The position numbers and the translations under genes were made by a program. 64,000 nt of DNA from Ailanthus altissimus (lineage: Eukaryota; Streptophyta; Magnoliopsida; Sapindales; Simaroubaceae). Below the pieces are notes generated by a model. It was not told where the DNA came from. It searched no databases and saw only the letters and a program-made list of their open reading frames with translations. Positions 34,976-45,335 of this stretch are shown here, piece after piece; the first letter of the stretch is position 1, and each line of letters opens with the position of its first letter. Location: NCBI GenBank assembly GCA_946807835.1, contig OX327695.1, positions 28,192,501 through 28,256,500 on the forward strand. Direction: 5' to 3'.

Positions 34976-36120
34976 AATAATTATTTTCATTTTTATAAGG
35001 ACTAATTGAGTATTCATAAAACAATAGGGACTAAATTGATATATATCAATTAAATCAAAGATGAAATTAATATTTTCTCTTAAAATTTTAAATATTGTTA
35101 TATAACTTCCCTAAACATTTAAAAAAAAAAAATTATAAGACAGCTTTCGTGATTAGGTCTAGCCTAAAGGGAATTAAACAAATGAAATTTATCAATAAAT
35201 TATAATCGAGAAATTGTTTTAAGAATTAATAAATAAAATGTGATATTTTACATGGTGAAGTGATACACAAAGGGAGGGTCCCTTTTATTGTTTTACACAA
35301 ACTATTATTATTTTTGTAAAATTTTAAAACATGATGTGTTTTTATTACAGAACATATTAAAACGAGCCCATTAATGATCATCTGACAATATTTACCGGAT
35401 ATAAATAATTTCATACTATGTTTCATAACCGTATGCAAAAATTAGCTGCCATGTATCTTGTGTGCTTCTAAAGCTCCGACGACTGAAAATCAAGAATTTA
35501 GAAAATTTGTACTACTGGAAAAAAAATTGATATACCAATTTAATTATTTAAAAAAAAAATACTCAATTATTCTCTGTAAGAACGAAAATAGTTATAATTT
35601 AGAGATAAAAATAATAGAAAAAATAGTCAAAAACATTATTAAAGGAATTAAGTAAGTATTTATATAAAAAAAAATAGAGATTAAGTTAATTTATATCAAT
35701 TAAATAAAAACAAAACTAATATTTTTTCTAAAGAAACTAAGAATTATCTTAAGAATGAAAAAGAAAAAAAAAAGATAGATTATACTCGCATAAAGACAAA
35801 TGGAATAACGACAATGTTATCAATGAGCACGGCTGGAAATCAAGAAATATTCAAGTAAAAAAAATATTAGATAAAGAAAAGAAGAACAATATTGATCATG
35901 GATTTAGAAACGGTATATGTGATGCTTCTTCTTTTACTATAAATGGAACGTGGAAATTTCACTCCTTTAAAAAAGAATAACTGCATTGAGATCAAATCCC
36001 CACACATATTATTAAAACAAGTAGCTAATTGGTTATTAGGATCCTTAAATTTTTTAAAATTATAAAAAAAAAAAAACCTCTCGTAAAAAAAATTATCAAA
36101 TATAACCCTTGAAACTTTAT
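34976..36120. other. Intergenic AT-rich DNA
   Basis: A second relic of the sequence seen at 35030 (TTTATATCAATTAAATAAAA.., near 35690) points to old MITE-like repeats. Open frames at 35226-35438 and 35867-36181 are low-complexity and have no known domain. No gene is seen. Confidence 0.45.
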
Positions 36121-36231
36121 GAAATTTATTAGAAAACCTTCCATAATTAGAGTTTATGAAATTTATTAGAAAACTTTCCATAATTTGAGTTTATGAAATT
36201 TATTAGAAAACCTTCCATAATTTGAGTTTAT
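36121..36231 (+). repeat. Three tandem copies of a 37-bp unit
   Basis: Unit starts are 36121, 36158 and 36195, each beginning GAAATTTATTAGAAAAC and ending in GAGTTTAT. Copies differ at only one or two positions, suggesting recent slippage. A partial unit precedes at 36111. Confidence 0.92.
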
Positions 36232-36326
36232 ATATATAATGATTGCTTTCATTTGTTTAACTTGATGACCATAAATCTGATTAGCTATGCTGAATTATAT
36301 TGGGATAAGAACATTTTTGTTTTAGA

Positions 36327-37463
36327 AATTTGGGTAAATACCTAATTTTGTCCCAATTATTTTAAAAGAACAGTTTTACTTTAATTCGTCAACAAAAATC
36401 TGTTAATTTTCACAATAGAAAGGTAAAATTAGGACTCAACGCAAAATTTAAATAGACTAACAAAATGGAACACATGTCAATCCTTGATTAGGCAAATTAA
36501 TTTTTTCAATATTTTAAATTTATTTATATTAAAAAATAAAAATTATAATATCTTAAAATATAGATTTTAAAATAAAAAAATATTTCCAAAATTATAAATT
36601 CATCATCATTTATCATCATCATCATCCTCCGTTAAAACAAATCGTTCTTTCTACATCTTCTTCATCATTATCATTCATCAAAATTAAAACCATCATCAAA
36701 TACCCACTTTTATCATCAACATCCTCCATCAAAATAAATCATTCTTCTTACATCTTCTTCTTCATCATCATTCATCAAAATCAAAACCATCATCAAATAC
36801 CCACTTTCATCAAAGAGAGAAACAAGAATAAAGCACACTTTTATGATTTTGATAGGTTATTTGATACTTATTCCACATCCACTTTCATCTCTTCAGCTTT
36901 AAGTTAAGTGAACACCAGAAAAGCACGTAAAATAAAGTTATCAAACTTGCTCATAAATCTTTGATAGGAGCAAATTTTGTAGGATTGATAAGATTTTGAA
37001 TGGTGGCTCGAGTGACTTTGAGAATTGATTTGATAGTTGAGATTTTGGGTTATCATTTTATGATTTGAAAATTTGGGGAAGGTAAGACACATGATTTGGG
37101 TATGATTTTTTTATATAAAATAAATATTTATTGAATTATAAAATAAAATTTTGAACTTATTGTAGCATGTCACATGTTATTTGTTTATTTATATAACTTA
37201 TAAAATAAATTTTTAAACATATCATGGCATGACGCATGTCTTTTATATTTTTTTTAAAGGTTTTATTTTTATTTATGTGCTACGTGTCCTCTTACTTAAA
37301 TTATTATTTGTAATTATCTTATCAATCAAGAATAAATATGTTATTGTGTTGTTAAAAATAATTTTTTGTCAAAATCAACAAAAAGTGATTGACGAACTAA
37401 AATAAAATTGTCAATTTTAAAACAATTGTGATAAAATTAGATATTAGCATAAATTCTTGGGAC
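36327..37463. mobile_element. Terminal-inverted-repeat element with TCATCA-rich interior
   Basis: The left arm (about 36327-36500: TACCTAATTTTGTCCCAATT, TTTAATTCGTCAAC) matches the reverse complement of the right arm (about 37300-37463: ATCTAATTTTATCACAATT, TTTAGTTCGTCAATC). The interior holds an imperfect tandem duplication of about 97 bp (starts about 36624 and 36721) rich in CATCATCAAA, and no protein domain. Exact ends and target duplication are not certain. The long arms suggest a Mutator-type MITE. Confidence 0.6.
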
Positions 37464-37883
37464 AAGAATGTCATTCTCTCTTGTATATTAAACATTTGGC
37501 TTAAGAATTTGGATTTCGAGAAAGCTGAACCGTTTGTTTCATTCAATGAAAACGAAGAAAGATAAATGAAAAAGCCCTCAAATATGCAATTTATTATCCG
37601 AAAGAAAGAAACATCAGGCGTTGCTATCTATTTTCTTGAACTGAAATCATTTCTAATTCATTGATCTTGTAGTTAAAACTTCCGTATTGAATTAGAGTTT
37701 CTTCCATCTGAATTTGCTTAATCCCCAAGCAGAAACGCAATGTTAAGTAATATGCTCAAAAGCTGGCCAATGCAATGTGATCATCCATACTAATTAACAC
37801 CAAAAAAACAAAAGAAATGGAAGCCTTTCAATATCAATTAGGTTGCCCTATATATATCAATTAGGTTGCTGATACGTGGGTGT

Positions 37884-39018
37884 TAATTAGTTGAGAATTT
37901 TTTAGAAATGGTCCCTATTTTTAAATTATTTTCTTTTTTAATTACAAATAAATGGACTAATCTTTTATAGTCAAGAAATTGATAATTATACACCAAACAT
38001 ATATATTTCCTCTCTCCACTAAAAGTTTTGAACACTCTCTCTAAAAATTATTCTAAAATTGAATTGTAAAAATAATTAGATTATGTCAAATAAGTGAAAG
38101 ATGGGTATATTATGTTATTTATTTATTTATCATTTTTAAATATACCAACATATTATATTAATGATAAATGTTTAATTAATATTGATAAATATTAATTAAT
38201 TTTTAATAAATTATTGAATTAGTTATTATTTATTTAAATAATTAAATCAATTATTTATTTATACTTTTATTTTATTATTTATTTACTTCTAATTAAAAAA
38301 GAAAAAAATATTCTATAAAAAAAAGAAAAAAAATAATAAAAATTTCTTGAGTGCCACGCGGGCACGCCTAATTGGATGCCCGCACATGTGCCCGCTTGCG
38401 TCAACAAGTACGAGTTTCACGGGCGCGAAATGCTTGCATTTTGTTTTTTAATTTATTTTTTAAGGAATTTTATTTTTAAATAACAATAAATAAGTATAAA
38501 TAAATTATTAAAATATATAAAAAGTAATTAAATTATTTAATATTATTATTTGTTAAATGGTTACTTCGTTTTTTTTAATAAAATGATATTTATTTAGAAA
38601 TTGTGAATAAATAAATAAACAAAATTTTATTTTTTTTTTAGAAAAAGAAAGAGAACCATTTACATGCGGCTTTCTCACGCGAAATTTTTCTTCAATCCAT
38701 TAGTTCCTATATTTTTCTAGATTTCTCATTTTTTTCAGATTTTCACTCTTATTTATCTTATTTCTCTTTACAATTTCACCACAACATAATATACCAATCT
38801 TTCACTTATTTTATTCACAATCTACTTATTTTTACAATTTAATTTTAGAATTTTTTAAAAAAAGAGTTCAAAACTTTTAGTGGAGATAGAAAATATATAT
38901 TAGAAGTATAATTATCCAATTGTGTAATTTTTGTCTACAAAAAAATTAACTCATTCATTTATGGTTAAAAAAAAAGGTTAAAAATAGGAGTCATTGCTGA
39001 AATTTTTTCTAATAAGTT
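37884..39018. mobile_element. Non-autonomous Mutator-like element with near-perfect 9-bp target duplication
   Basis: The element is 37893-39009 and begins GAGAATTTTTTAGAAATGG; the right end read inward is GAAAAAATTTCAGCAATG. The arms pair over about 200 bp, including CTCCACTAAAAGTTTTGAAC on the left and its complement near 38875. Flanks are TAATTAGTT (37884-37892) and TAATAAGTT (39010-39018), 9 bp with one mismatch, the usual Mutator length. The interior is AT-rich except a GC-rich island at 38350-38435 (GTGCCACGCGGGCACGCC). No transposase is present. Confidence 0.75.
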
Positions 39019-39118
39019 TAGCTGATAAAACCTTTTAGGTGGAATAAGAGATATGTCAGTTAATTTCATCGATAAGCTACATGTATGCAGCAATAAAATT
39101 GTCATCTCTGTACAAAAA

Positions 39119-40075
39119 TTAAACCCATGCAATCATTCTGAAGTCCGAAGAAAGATAGCTCCAAGTCCTTTGCGGTAGGAAACGTAGGATAATGGGAGCA
39201 ACAACATCGGGTGCGGTCAATCGTGGCAAATGTCCGTCAGTCGGCAAAATCTCAATCTGACGGTGGCTACGGACATGTTCTCCTAAATACCAGCTAACAA
39301 CTTGCGGCACTAGAAAATCAGCTCTGGTCTGAATTATGAAAGTTGGTACCGGGAAGAGGCCTAAGAGGTCCCTTATATCAACACCAAGTATTGCTCTTAC
39401 AACATGAGAAGCTACGTTTCGCATCATATTGAGTAAGCATCTGCGAAATGCTCGAGCAGCGGCCTCTGCTCTTGACGATTTCCAATGCCTAATGCCCTTG
39501 ATACAAAGCAATATACCCATGACCGGTAATTATTTCTCTCCATCCCTGAAAGAATGTGCCGCACTTCAGCCGCGGATGCATTCCCCCATAATAGCAACCA
39601 TGACTGATCAAACTGAATGCACAAATTTGAACCCTAATAGAAACTCGCTAACAATAAATAAATAAAATAAACCCAAGTAAATATTTTCTGGTTGATTAAA
39701 TTACAAGGGAGAAGCACCCATAAGGATGAGTCTCGAGAACATTTGAGGTTGGCGAATGGACGCTAAGGTGACCAACAAAGGCCCAGCTATCAACGCCAAG
39801 GGCGTCAAGAAACGAAATTAGATCGTCCACGTGGCCATCAAAAGTGGCATGCCTAATAAAACCATAGAATTGGGGGTCACAAGTTGCGGCGCAAATAAGA
39901 TCATATTTGATGACACGATAACATGGGAAATCAGTTATATATATGGTAGAATTTTGGTCCAGACGGATTGGTCCAAGCCAAACTCGTGAGAGAAAACTAT
40001 TGTAATCTGACCATCGCCTATAACATTGACATTGAGTGCTTTAAGGAGGACGTCACCTGGAGGGAGAGCGGCCAT
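39119..40075 (-). pseudogene. D14/KAI2-family alpha/beta-hydrolase pseudogene (strigolactone-receptor-like)
   Basis: Exon 1 (40075 to about 39676) begins MAALPPGDVLLKALNVNVIG and shows FSHEFGLDQSVWTKILPY. After a frameshift it reads YDLICAATCDPQFY and VDDLISFLDALGVDSWAFVG, and shifts back for FSRLILMGASP, the normal end of exon 1 in this family. Exon 2 (about 39630-39119) has NNYRSWV, then after another shift FRRCLLNMM, DIRDLLGLFPVPTFIIQT, the Asp region RADFLVP and the His region DGHLPRLTAP. Thus the catalytic Asp and His remain, but the nucleophile box GHSVS reads GHLSV, so Ser is Leu, and the oxyanion HGFG reads HEFG. At least three frameshifts or stops make it non-functional. It is closest by eye to the D14/DLK branch. 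Confidence 0.88.
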
Positions 40076-40389
40076 TTTGCAGAGTAATTAGACAAGCGAT
40101 ATTGAGTGCTTTTTAATGCTAGGAGAGAAGAAATATTGAGTGTTGATGCAAGTTTTCGGTATGTATCCTGATCCCTTGCTGTTTATGTAATCAAAGCAAG
40201 CAAGAGTGTTTTTTTTTTTTTTTTTAGCTTTGGGGCTTGATTGTTCTGTCTGAATGCTAGTTGACATGCATATGTTTGTATTTCGAAAAGGAATCAGGTT
40301 AATTTAGTTAATAAAAGCACATATATAACAAAGAACGGATTTTGATCAGACTTGAATTATTCACAAATCCATGGAAAAGTGATGATCTA
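40076..40389. other. Short intergenic stretch upstream of the hydrolase pseudogene
   Basis: A T-run lies near 40211-40226. No feature is seen beyond the presumed former promoter. Confidence 0.4.
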
Positions 40390-41110
40390 TAGTTTTGGGG
40401 TGTGATTCCCTGATTTGCATTGGGCACGAGTGGTGGGTCTCTGTAGGGCTAGCTTTTGCACTCTTATTGACTCTTTCAAGTTTCACTCACGTGCTATTAA
40501 TCTGGAACTTTAGGTTTAATTTTGTACAGCACTTTTCTTTTATTTGGTAAAGGGCAGCCAATTTGAATGGATATAAATTTTTTAAGCCTAAACCACGAGT
40601 ACCCTTTACTCAAAGTAAGTTGATTTGACAGTATCTGTGCATCATTTGCAAAAAAAAAAAGTATTTGTTTTTAAAGAATTTATAGTCATCGATATATAAG
40701 AGTCCCAATTTGAAAGCGAGAAAAGAAATTTGGGCCAACCTTAAAAAAACAGTTTTGTATTGTGATTTTGCAATTTAAGTTATTACCTAAATTACGAGGA
40801 TTAGATTGCAAAACAAACAACGAGATCAAACATTAATTGTATCAGGCAATTTGATGAGCTGTGCTGCGGATTTTGTGCCATGCTTGTTCTTTATCCGAAT
40901 TTGCATGGACGGTTAAAACTGCGCCATCATTTTCATTTTGACAAATTCAGCTAACATCTACATCGAGCACCTTAACTTTACACAACCCTTTTTCCAGAGT
41001 ATCAATAATTCGTGTAATCTCAGTAACTGATGCCGAGAGACCCATCAAGCAACGCCCATCACTATGTACTTCAATAAAGGAGATGATCACGTGAATATAA
41101 GAAAAAAGTT
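40390..41110 (+). repeat. Duplicated upstream block, copy paired with 25.08-25.86 kb
   Basis: It matches 25860-25080 (minus) along its length. The segment 40860-41060 also follows the FLZ upstream blocks (GTGCCATGCTTGTTCTTTAT / ATGCCATGCCTGAGCTCTTT; AATTTGCATGGAC; AATTCAGCTAA; AGAGTATCAATAAT). No open frame is conserved among copies, so the conservation is non-coding or of a dead exon. It stands between the hydrolase pseudogene and FLZ gene 2. Confidence 0.7.
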
Positions 41111-41319
41111 TTGGACTAAGAAATTAATCAACAAAACAGAAAAAATTACGTCTTAGCTCTCAATTCTGGAATCATACATGGAAGTGGGAATTTGTATTTG
41201 CCTGACCAAATTTCTGAAGACTTTTCTTCGAAGCTAACCAATAACTTAAAAATATTGTATGAGAAGGGAATTGATTCATAATAGTATCAAAACTTTATCT
41301 TAAAAATTCGGGTTAATTT

Positions 41320-41540
41320 TGTTTACCCTCTTAAAAATCAATAAACATCAACTTATGCCCCCCCCCCCCCCCCCCCCATTTGTTTTTTAAAATTTAATAA
41401 TCAATTTTTATAATTTTTATTTTTTAAAATAAGTATTTTTATAATTTGATCTCCTAAGATTTTAAATTTGATACTAAAATTTTAATATAATATAATTTTT
41501 AACTTTAACATTTGTTCCCTTTTATCTTAAATTCTGCCTT
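41320..41540 (-). repeat. Old repeat (inverse of 19.29-19.49 kb) containing a 20-base C run
   Basis: The reverse complement shares AAAATTATATTATATT, ACTTATTTTAAAAAATAAAA and a terminal G-rich run with 19290-19490. In this copy the run is 20 consecutive C (41358-41377) on the plus strand; in the 19-kb copy it is only GGTGGGGG. Confidence 0.65.
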
Positions 41541-42779
41541 TGCATATTGCTATCAATTTTGAAAATTGTACTTCAAATAATATTTAAAATTAATAAAATA
41601 AAAATATTTAATATAATTGATGAATATAAACTTACTAAAACTTTTTTAACACGTTATCAACCCCTATTCCGTTATACTGTTAAAATTGATAGCACTAAAG
41701 TTAAAACTGGATTTCACCTAATATTTTTAAATTAAAATATAAAAAACATATTATATATATATATATATATTTTATCTCATTATAGTATAATACTATATAT
41801 GCGTTACTTTTGTTCTTATTGATGACCTATTTGTTGTGGTTGATATTTGGCAACTGGGAACCATTTGTATGCTTTTGGATTTTGCAGTCGTAAAAGCTTT
41901 CGAAAGAACATTAAATATAGCACTTTGTTTTATTAAACTTCTTATTGAAAATATCAACATTAAATAGAAACGTTTTAAAAGATTTTTCACATGATTAAAT
42001 TTCTTGCATAAAACGTTTTTGAAGATATGGTGCTGTTGTTATTCCTAAACAAACTTAAGAGAATTAACATTCTAGTCATTGAATTTTTTAAAATAATTCA
42101 TTAAGTTTTTAAATTTTTTGGAATATTTAATTTAGTTCTTACTGTTAAAATAATATGTTAAGTGCACTTTTTAAGGGCAGCAACATAAATTCGATTAAAT
42201 ATGACAGTATTTATCATGAATAGATATATCAAAATTTCTTTATTGCTCTTAAAAATTTAATTTCAGGTATTATTTTTCAACAACGACAGGGACCGAATTA
42301 GGCATTTCAAAAAAATTAAGAATCTAATGAGTAATTCAAGAAAAATTTAAAGACTAAATTGATATATTCCCAAATTTTATTCCTAAAAAAAACATATAGA
42401 TATTCCCAAATTTTAAGCATCATTTTTTATCTACAACAATTAAATAACATTATCCACAGTGTATAAACAAATAAATTATGAGAAAATAAAGCTTCTACCA
42501 AATTAGGTGTTTTTTATTTTATTGCTCTCCTTCGATTTGTCGAAATTTATATTAAAAAAAAAAAAGCTTCTACCCCAAACAGATCACAAACAAGAGGGAG
42601 GAGAATCTTAAAGCAAATCCAAAAACAAATACTTCCTACAAATATTGCGTATACTTCACAAAATACACACAACATAAAGACAAGCTTCAAGCTTCATGTA
42701 TATTGACTGTTCTTCACTGAAATAAAAATAACATAAAACAATGTTCAAGTAAAACTATTACAATTCTTACGTGCATCTT
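41541..42779. other. Intergenic AT-rich DNA downstream of FLZ gene 2
   Basis: A TA repeat lies at about 41752-41770. 42.05-42.37 kb contains a dispersed-repeat motif (CCGAATTAGGCATTTC..AGACTAAATTGATATA) similar to 21.95-22.03 kb. The last 200 bp probably hold the FLZ gene 2 3' UTR. No gene is seen. Confidence 0.45.
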
Positions 42780-43520
42780 TTAATTACCAGGACTGGATAT
42801 TCTATGTACATTACCATCGGGTTGCTTTCTCCCTTTTTGGTCTGATGGGACAGTTGCTTTAGCTTTTGCTTGTTTCTTTTTTGCCTTCTCCTTCTCCGCA
42901 AGCTCTTTTTTCATCTCATCGTAACCAATTTGCACAGCCCTACATCCTGGGGTACAGTAAGCATAATTATCACTGGGGAAAAGAAAATTAATTGAGCTCC
43001 ATTAGTAATTAATTAATTGATAAACCCAAAAAAAATTAAACTAAAAAACTTTTAACATCCACATCTTGGAAACAATTTTTTTTTTTTTAGTTTCCAATAT
43101 GTAGACCATTCGCAAAATAAATTAAGCTGAAAAATGAAACCTCCACCGATAATTTTTCTTTTTTTTTTTTTAAAAAAAAATACATAGTCCTGACGAGAGA
43201 GAGAAGTATTACTTGTACATGTAAAGGTCATCCTGAAGCAGAAATTTTTTCCTGCAGAGGGCACATGAGCCGCCCAAGAAGTTACCAGGCTTTTCTTCAA
43301 CAGGGGGTTCATGTCTCTTCTCAGAATATGAAGTTGATGAGAACTGTAATATGGACTTAAGTCCTTGGCCCAAACCTTCAACGCCATTGCTGCTGCTGCC
43401 GCCGCCACCACCATCACCACCAATAGAAAACACTGCTCTTGCCTGATTAACAACAGGTCCGGCATTTGTCCTTCTCTTCTTTGGAGAACTTTTTCCCTCA
43501 CCAAACTCCCTGGGATCCAT
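42780..43520 (-). CDS. FLZ-domain (FCS-like zinc finger) protein, two exons (FLZ gene 2)
   Basis: Exon 1 is 43520-43213, the intron 43212-42973 (GTAATA...CCCAG), and exon 2 42972-42780, giving 166 residues. The N-terminus MDPREFGEGKSSPKKRR is followed by a Gly/Ser-rich stretch (about 34-45) and NGVEGLGQGLKSILQF. The FLZ finger is at about residues 80-118 with C86-x2-C89 (CALC) and C109-x3-C113 (CTPGC), and has DDLYMYN, the family's conserved DxYMYR-like core. The C-terminus (122-150) is Lys/Glu/Ala-rich, helical and basic, possibly a nuclear localisation signal. Family knowledge: FLZ proteins act as SnRK1 interactors. Intron position and phase are identical to FLZ gene 1. All reading frames and splice sites are intact, so it is likely functional. 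Confidence 0.9.
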
Positions 43521-43589
43521 TTTTTTTTTTTTCTATTTCTTTCTTCTTTTTCTTTGCTTGAGTTCCAAGTGCAGTTACAATGGAAATGT

Positions 43590-43990
43590 TACTTATAAAA
43601 ATCTTGGAATTGTCCTGACAAGTTTGTTATGTTCCAATAATTTTACACTCTTTGTTTCAACTCAACTAATTGTGATCCGTATCTTACAAAGAATCCGGTG
43701 ATCAGATAGAAAGATAAATAAATATTCTGAAACTTGAAATTTTTATTTTCATTTTCTTTGAATTAAGTGCTCTCTGTGGACTATTCATGCCATGCCTGAG
43801 CTCTTTCCAAAATTTGCATGGACAGCAAAGAAGAAAACAGCACGCCATTATTAACTCATTGGACATTCTCAGCTAAGTTCTGTGCTCAGTACCTTTGTTT
43901 TAGACTACCCCTTTTCAGAGCCACAAGAGTCAATGATTCCTTTAACTAAAGTAAAATTATTGGTGAAATGACATTACCACAATCAGAGAT
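43590..43990 (-). promoter_or_regulatory. Conserved upstream block of FLZ gene 2, with TATA box
   Basis: A TATA-like box (TTTTTATAAGT on the minus strand, about 43602-43592) lies 72 bp upstream of the ATG in the context CCAAGATTTTTATAAG, as in FLZ gene 1. Plus-strand reading shows shared runs with 8.25-8.58 kb: GTTCCAATAATTTTACAC / GCTCCAATAATTTCTACAC-like, CCATGCCTGAGCTCTTTCC, CATTCTCAGCTAAGTT, CCTTTTCAGAGCCA.AGAGTCAA, and AAAATTATTGGTGAAATG followed by ACATTACCACAATCA. Confidence 0.68.
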
Positions 43991-44189
43991 ACACAAGTCG
44001 TGACACAAACTAACCATCTAAGAGAGTCAAGAGCTCAGTTACAATATTGCTTTAACAACTAAATACAAAATATGTCATGTAACTGGAACTAACATAAAAT
44101 ATGTTCACGTGATTATATACATATATATATTTGCTTAAGTGTAACACTATACATATCTTAATTTTAAATTCTTCACTTGACAGTAGTAT

Positions 44190-44372
44190 TCCTGGCCAAT
44201 CTGAGAATTAGTGATGGATGGATTAAATGGATTTTTTTTATATAACGATTAAGTGGAACTGTATGAATTTCCTATAATCTGACAATTTTATAGGTTGAAT
44301 GGAGCAACGGATGCGTTAGTAAATTCTGGATATCATAATTGTTTTTCACATATTTGGTGGGTTATTTTTTTT
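44190..44372 (+). repeat. Diverged paralogue of 22.59-22.80 kb
   Basis: It shares ordered motifs with 22590-22800 and is cut at 44373 by the solo LTR. No coding content. Confidence 0.5.
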
Positions 44373-45335
44373 TGTTAGAAATTGGTGATTCAACAATTTT
44401 GTATGGGTAAGAATTGAGATGAATACCAAGAGCAGAATTATTATGAAGTCAAGTACGTATTAAGTGTATAAGAAAGCAATAAAACGAAAAGTAAAAAGAA
44501 TAAATACTGTTCATGCGGCACACTGTTCACGGCAAGCATTGTTGCACGCGGCGGGAGTATTGTTTACGGTAGTTAATGTTCATTTGATACTGTTCACCGG
44601 TTACTATTTACACAGCAACTTTAAGATATTTTCTGTTTTGACTCAATTGACTTATTTAAGTAAGATTAAGACTTCTACAAGTAAAGACTCTTATTCCAAC
44701 TAGGTTTAATGTTTCTAAGGGTGTTTTATTCACTATATAAATCATTCTAAACACAAGAGAAAAACAACACATCTAAGGTTTCAAGATGTAACCATAAGAG
44801 AGAATAGAGGAGTTAGGTAGGCACTAAGTGCATGGTGCACTAAAGTGTAACCTTTGGGGAGTATTTTCTTTTGGTTCTTAAATGAACAAAAGAAATACCA
44901 TAAATCTTTTTAACTTAAATGTTTGGGCTATTTTTGTATTTCTTATAAAAATCTCTTATGAGGAGATACTAAGAGGTCTTAGAGAGTCATTGTGATCAAG
45001 GGTAGATACTTAGAGGTCTCTACGGGAGATATTAAGGGGTCTTATGAGATCATTGATGATGTAAGAAGATACTTAGTGATCTATTTCAATAATAAGAAGT
45101 TGGATTATGAATCCTTGGTAGACATAAGCAATTTTAGGCCGAACCACGTATATCTTGTGTTTTGTTGATTAATTTATTTTTTTTATCTTTATTAGTGTGT
45201 TAATCTTATGTATTTTTGTTTATGGTGTGAGTTATGATTTTTCGCTGCGCATAAAATAAAAGAAATATCAAGACTATGGTTTAGTTAATACCATAAGAAT
45301 ATCGAACTAAAGAGCATAGCTTGATATCCGTAACA
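44373..45335 (-). mobile_element. Solo LTR, copy 3 (same family as 32.6 kb)
   Basis: On the minus strand it begins TGTTACGGATATCAAGCTAT (45335 downward) and ends CACCAATTTCTAACA (44373). It shares with copies 1 and 2 the AGTATCTCC/AGATCTCTTAG motifs, the CACTTAGTGC box (44827-44836 in plus reading, GCACTAAGTGC) and the 3' end. The GC-rich core seen in the others is replaced by a different sequence (about 44510-44600, TTCATGCGGCACACTG, CACGCGGCGGG). Flanks TTTTT and CTTTT are an imperfect duplication. No internal region adjoins. Confidence 0.82.

Larger units (their letters stand above)
32490..35085. repeat. Tandem duplication (about 1246-bp period) of a solo LTR with its flanks, inside a TIR-bearing host sequence
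   Basis: Two solo LTRs start at 32631 and 33877. The short flank before each (..ACTAATTTAA.., ..TTTTCATTCCTGAAT / ..CCTAAAT) and after each (TGAATAATAAT..) is repeated too, so LTR plus flanks were duplicated as a unit after insertion. The outermost sequences (about 32502-32555 and 35030-35085) form an imperfect inverted repeat of about 50 bp (ATATCAATTTCATCC / GATGAAATTAATATT), suggesting the LTR landed in a MITE-like element. Confidence 0.8.

Noticed and set aside
36601..36800. CRISPR-like or satellite array in the CATCATCAAA region
   Set aside because: Only two imperfect 97-bp units with simple-sequence content; explained by slippage inside a plant TIR element.
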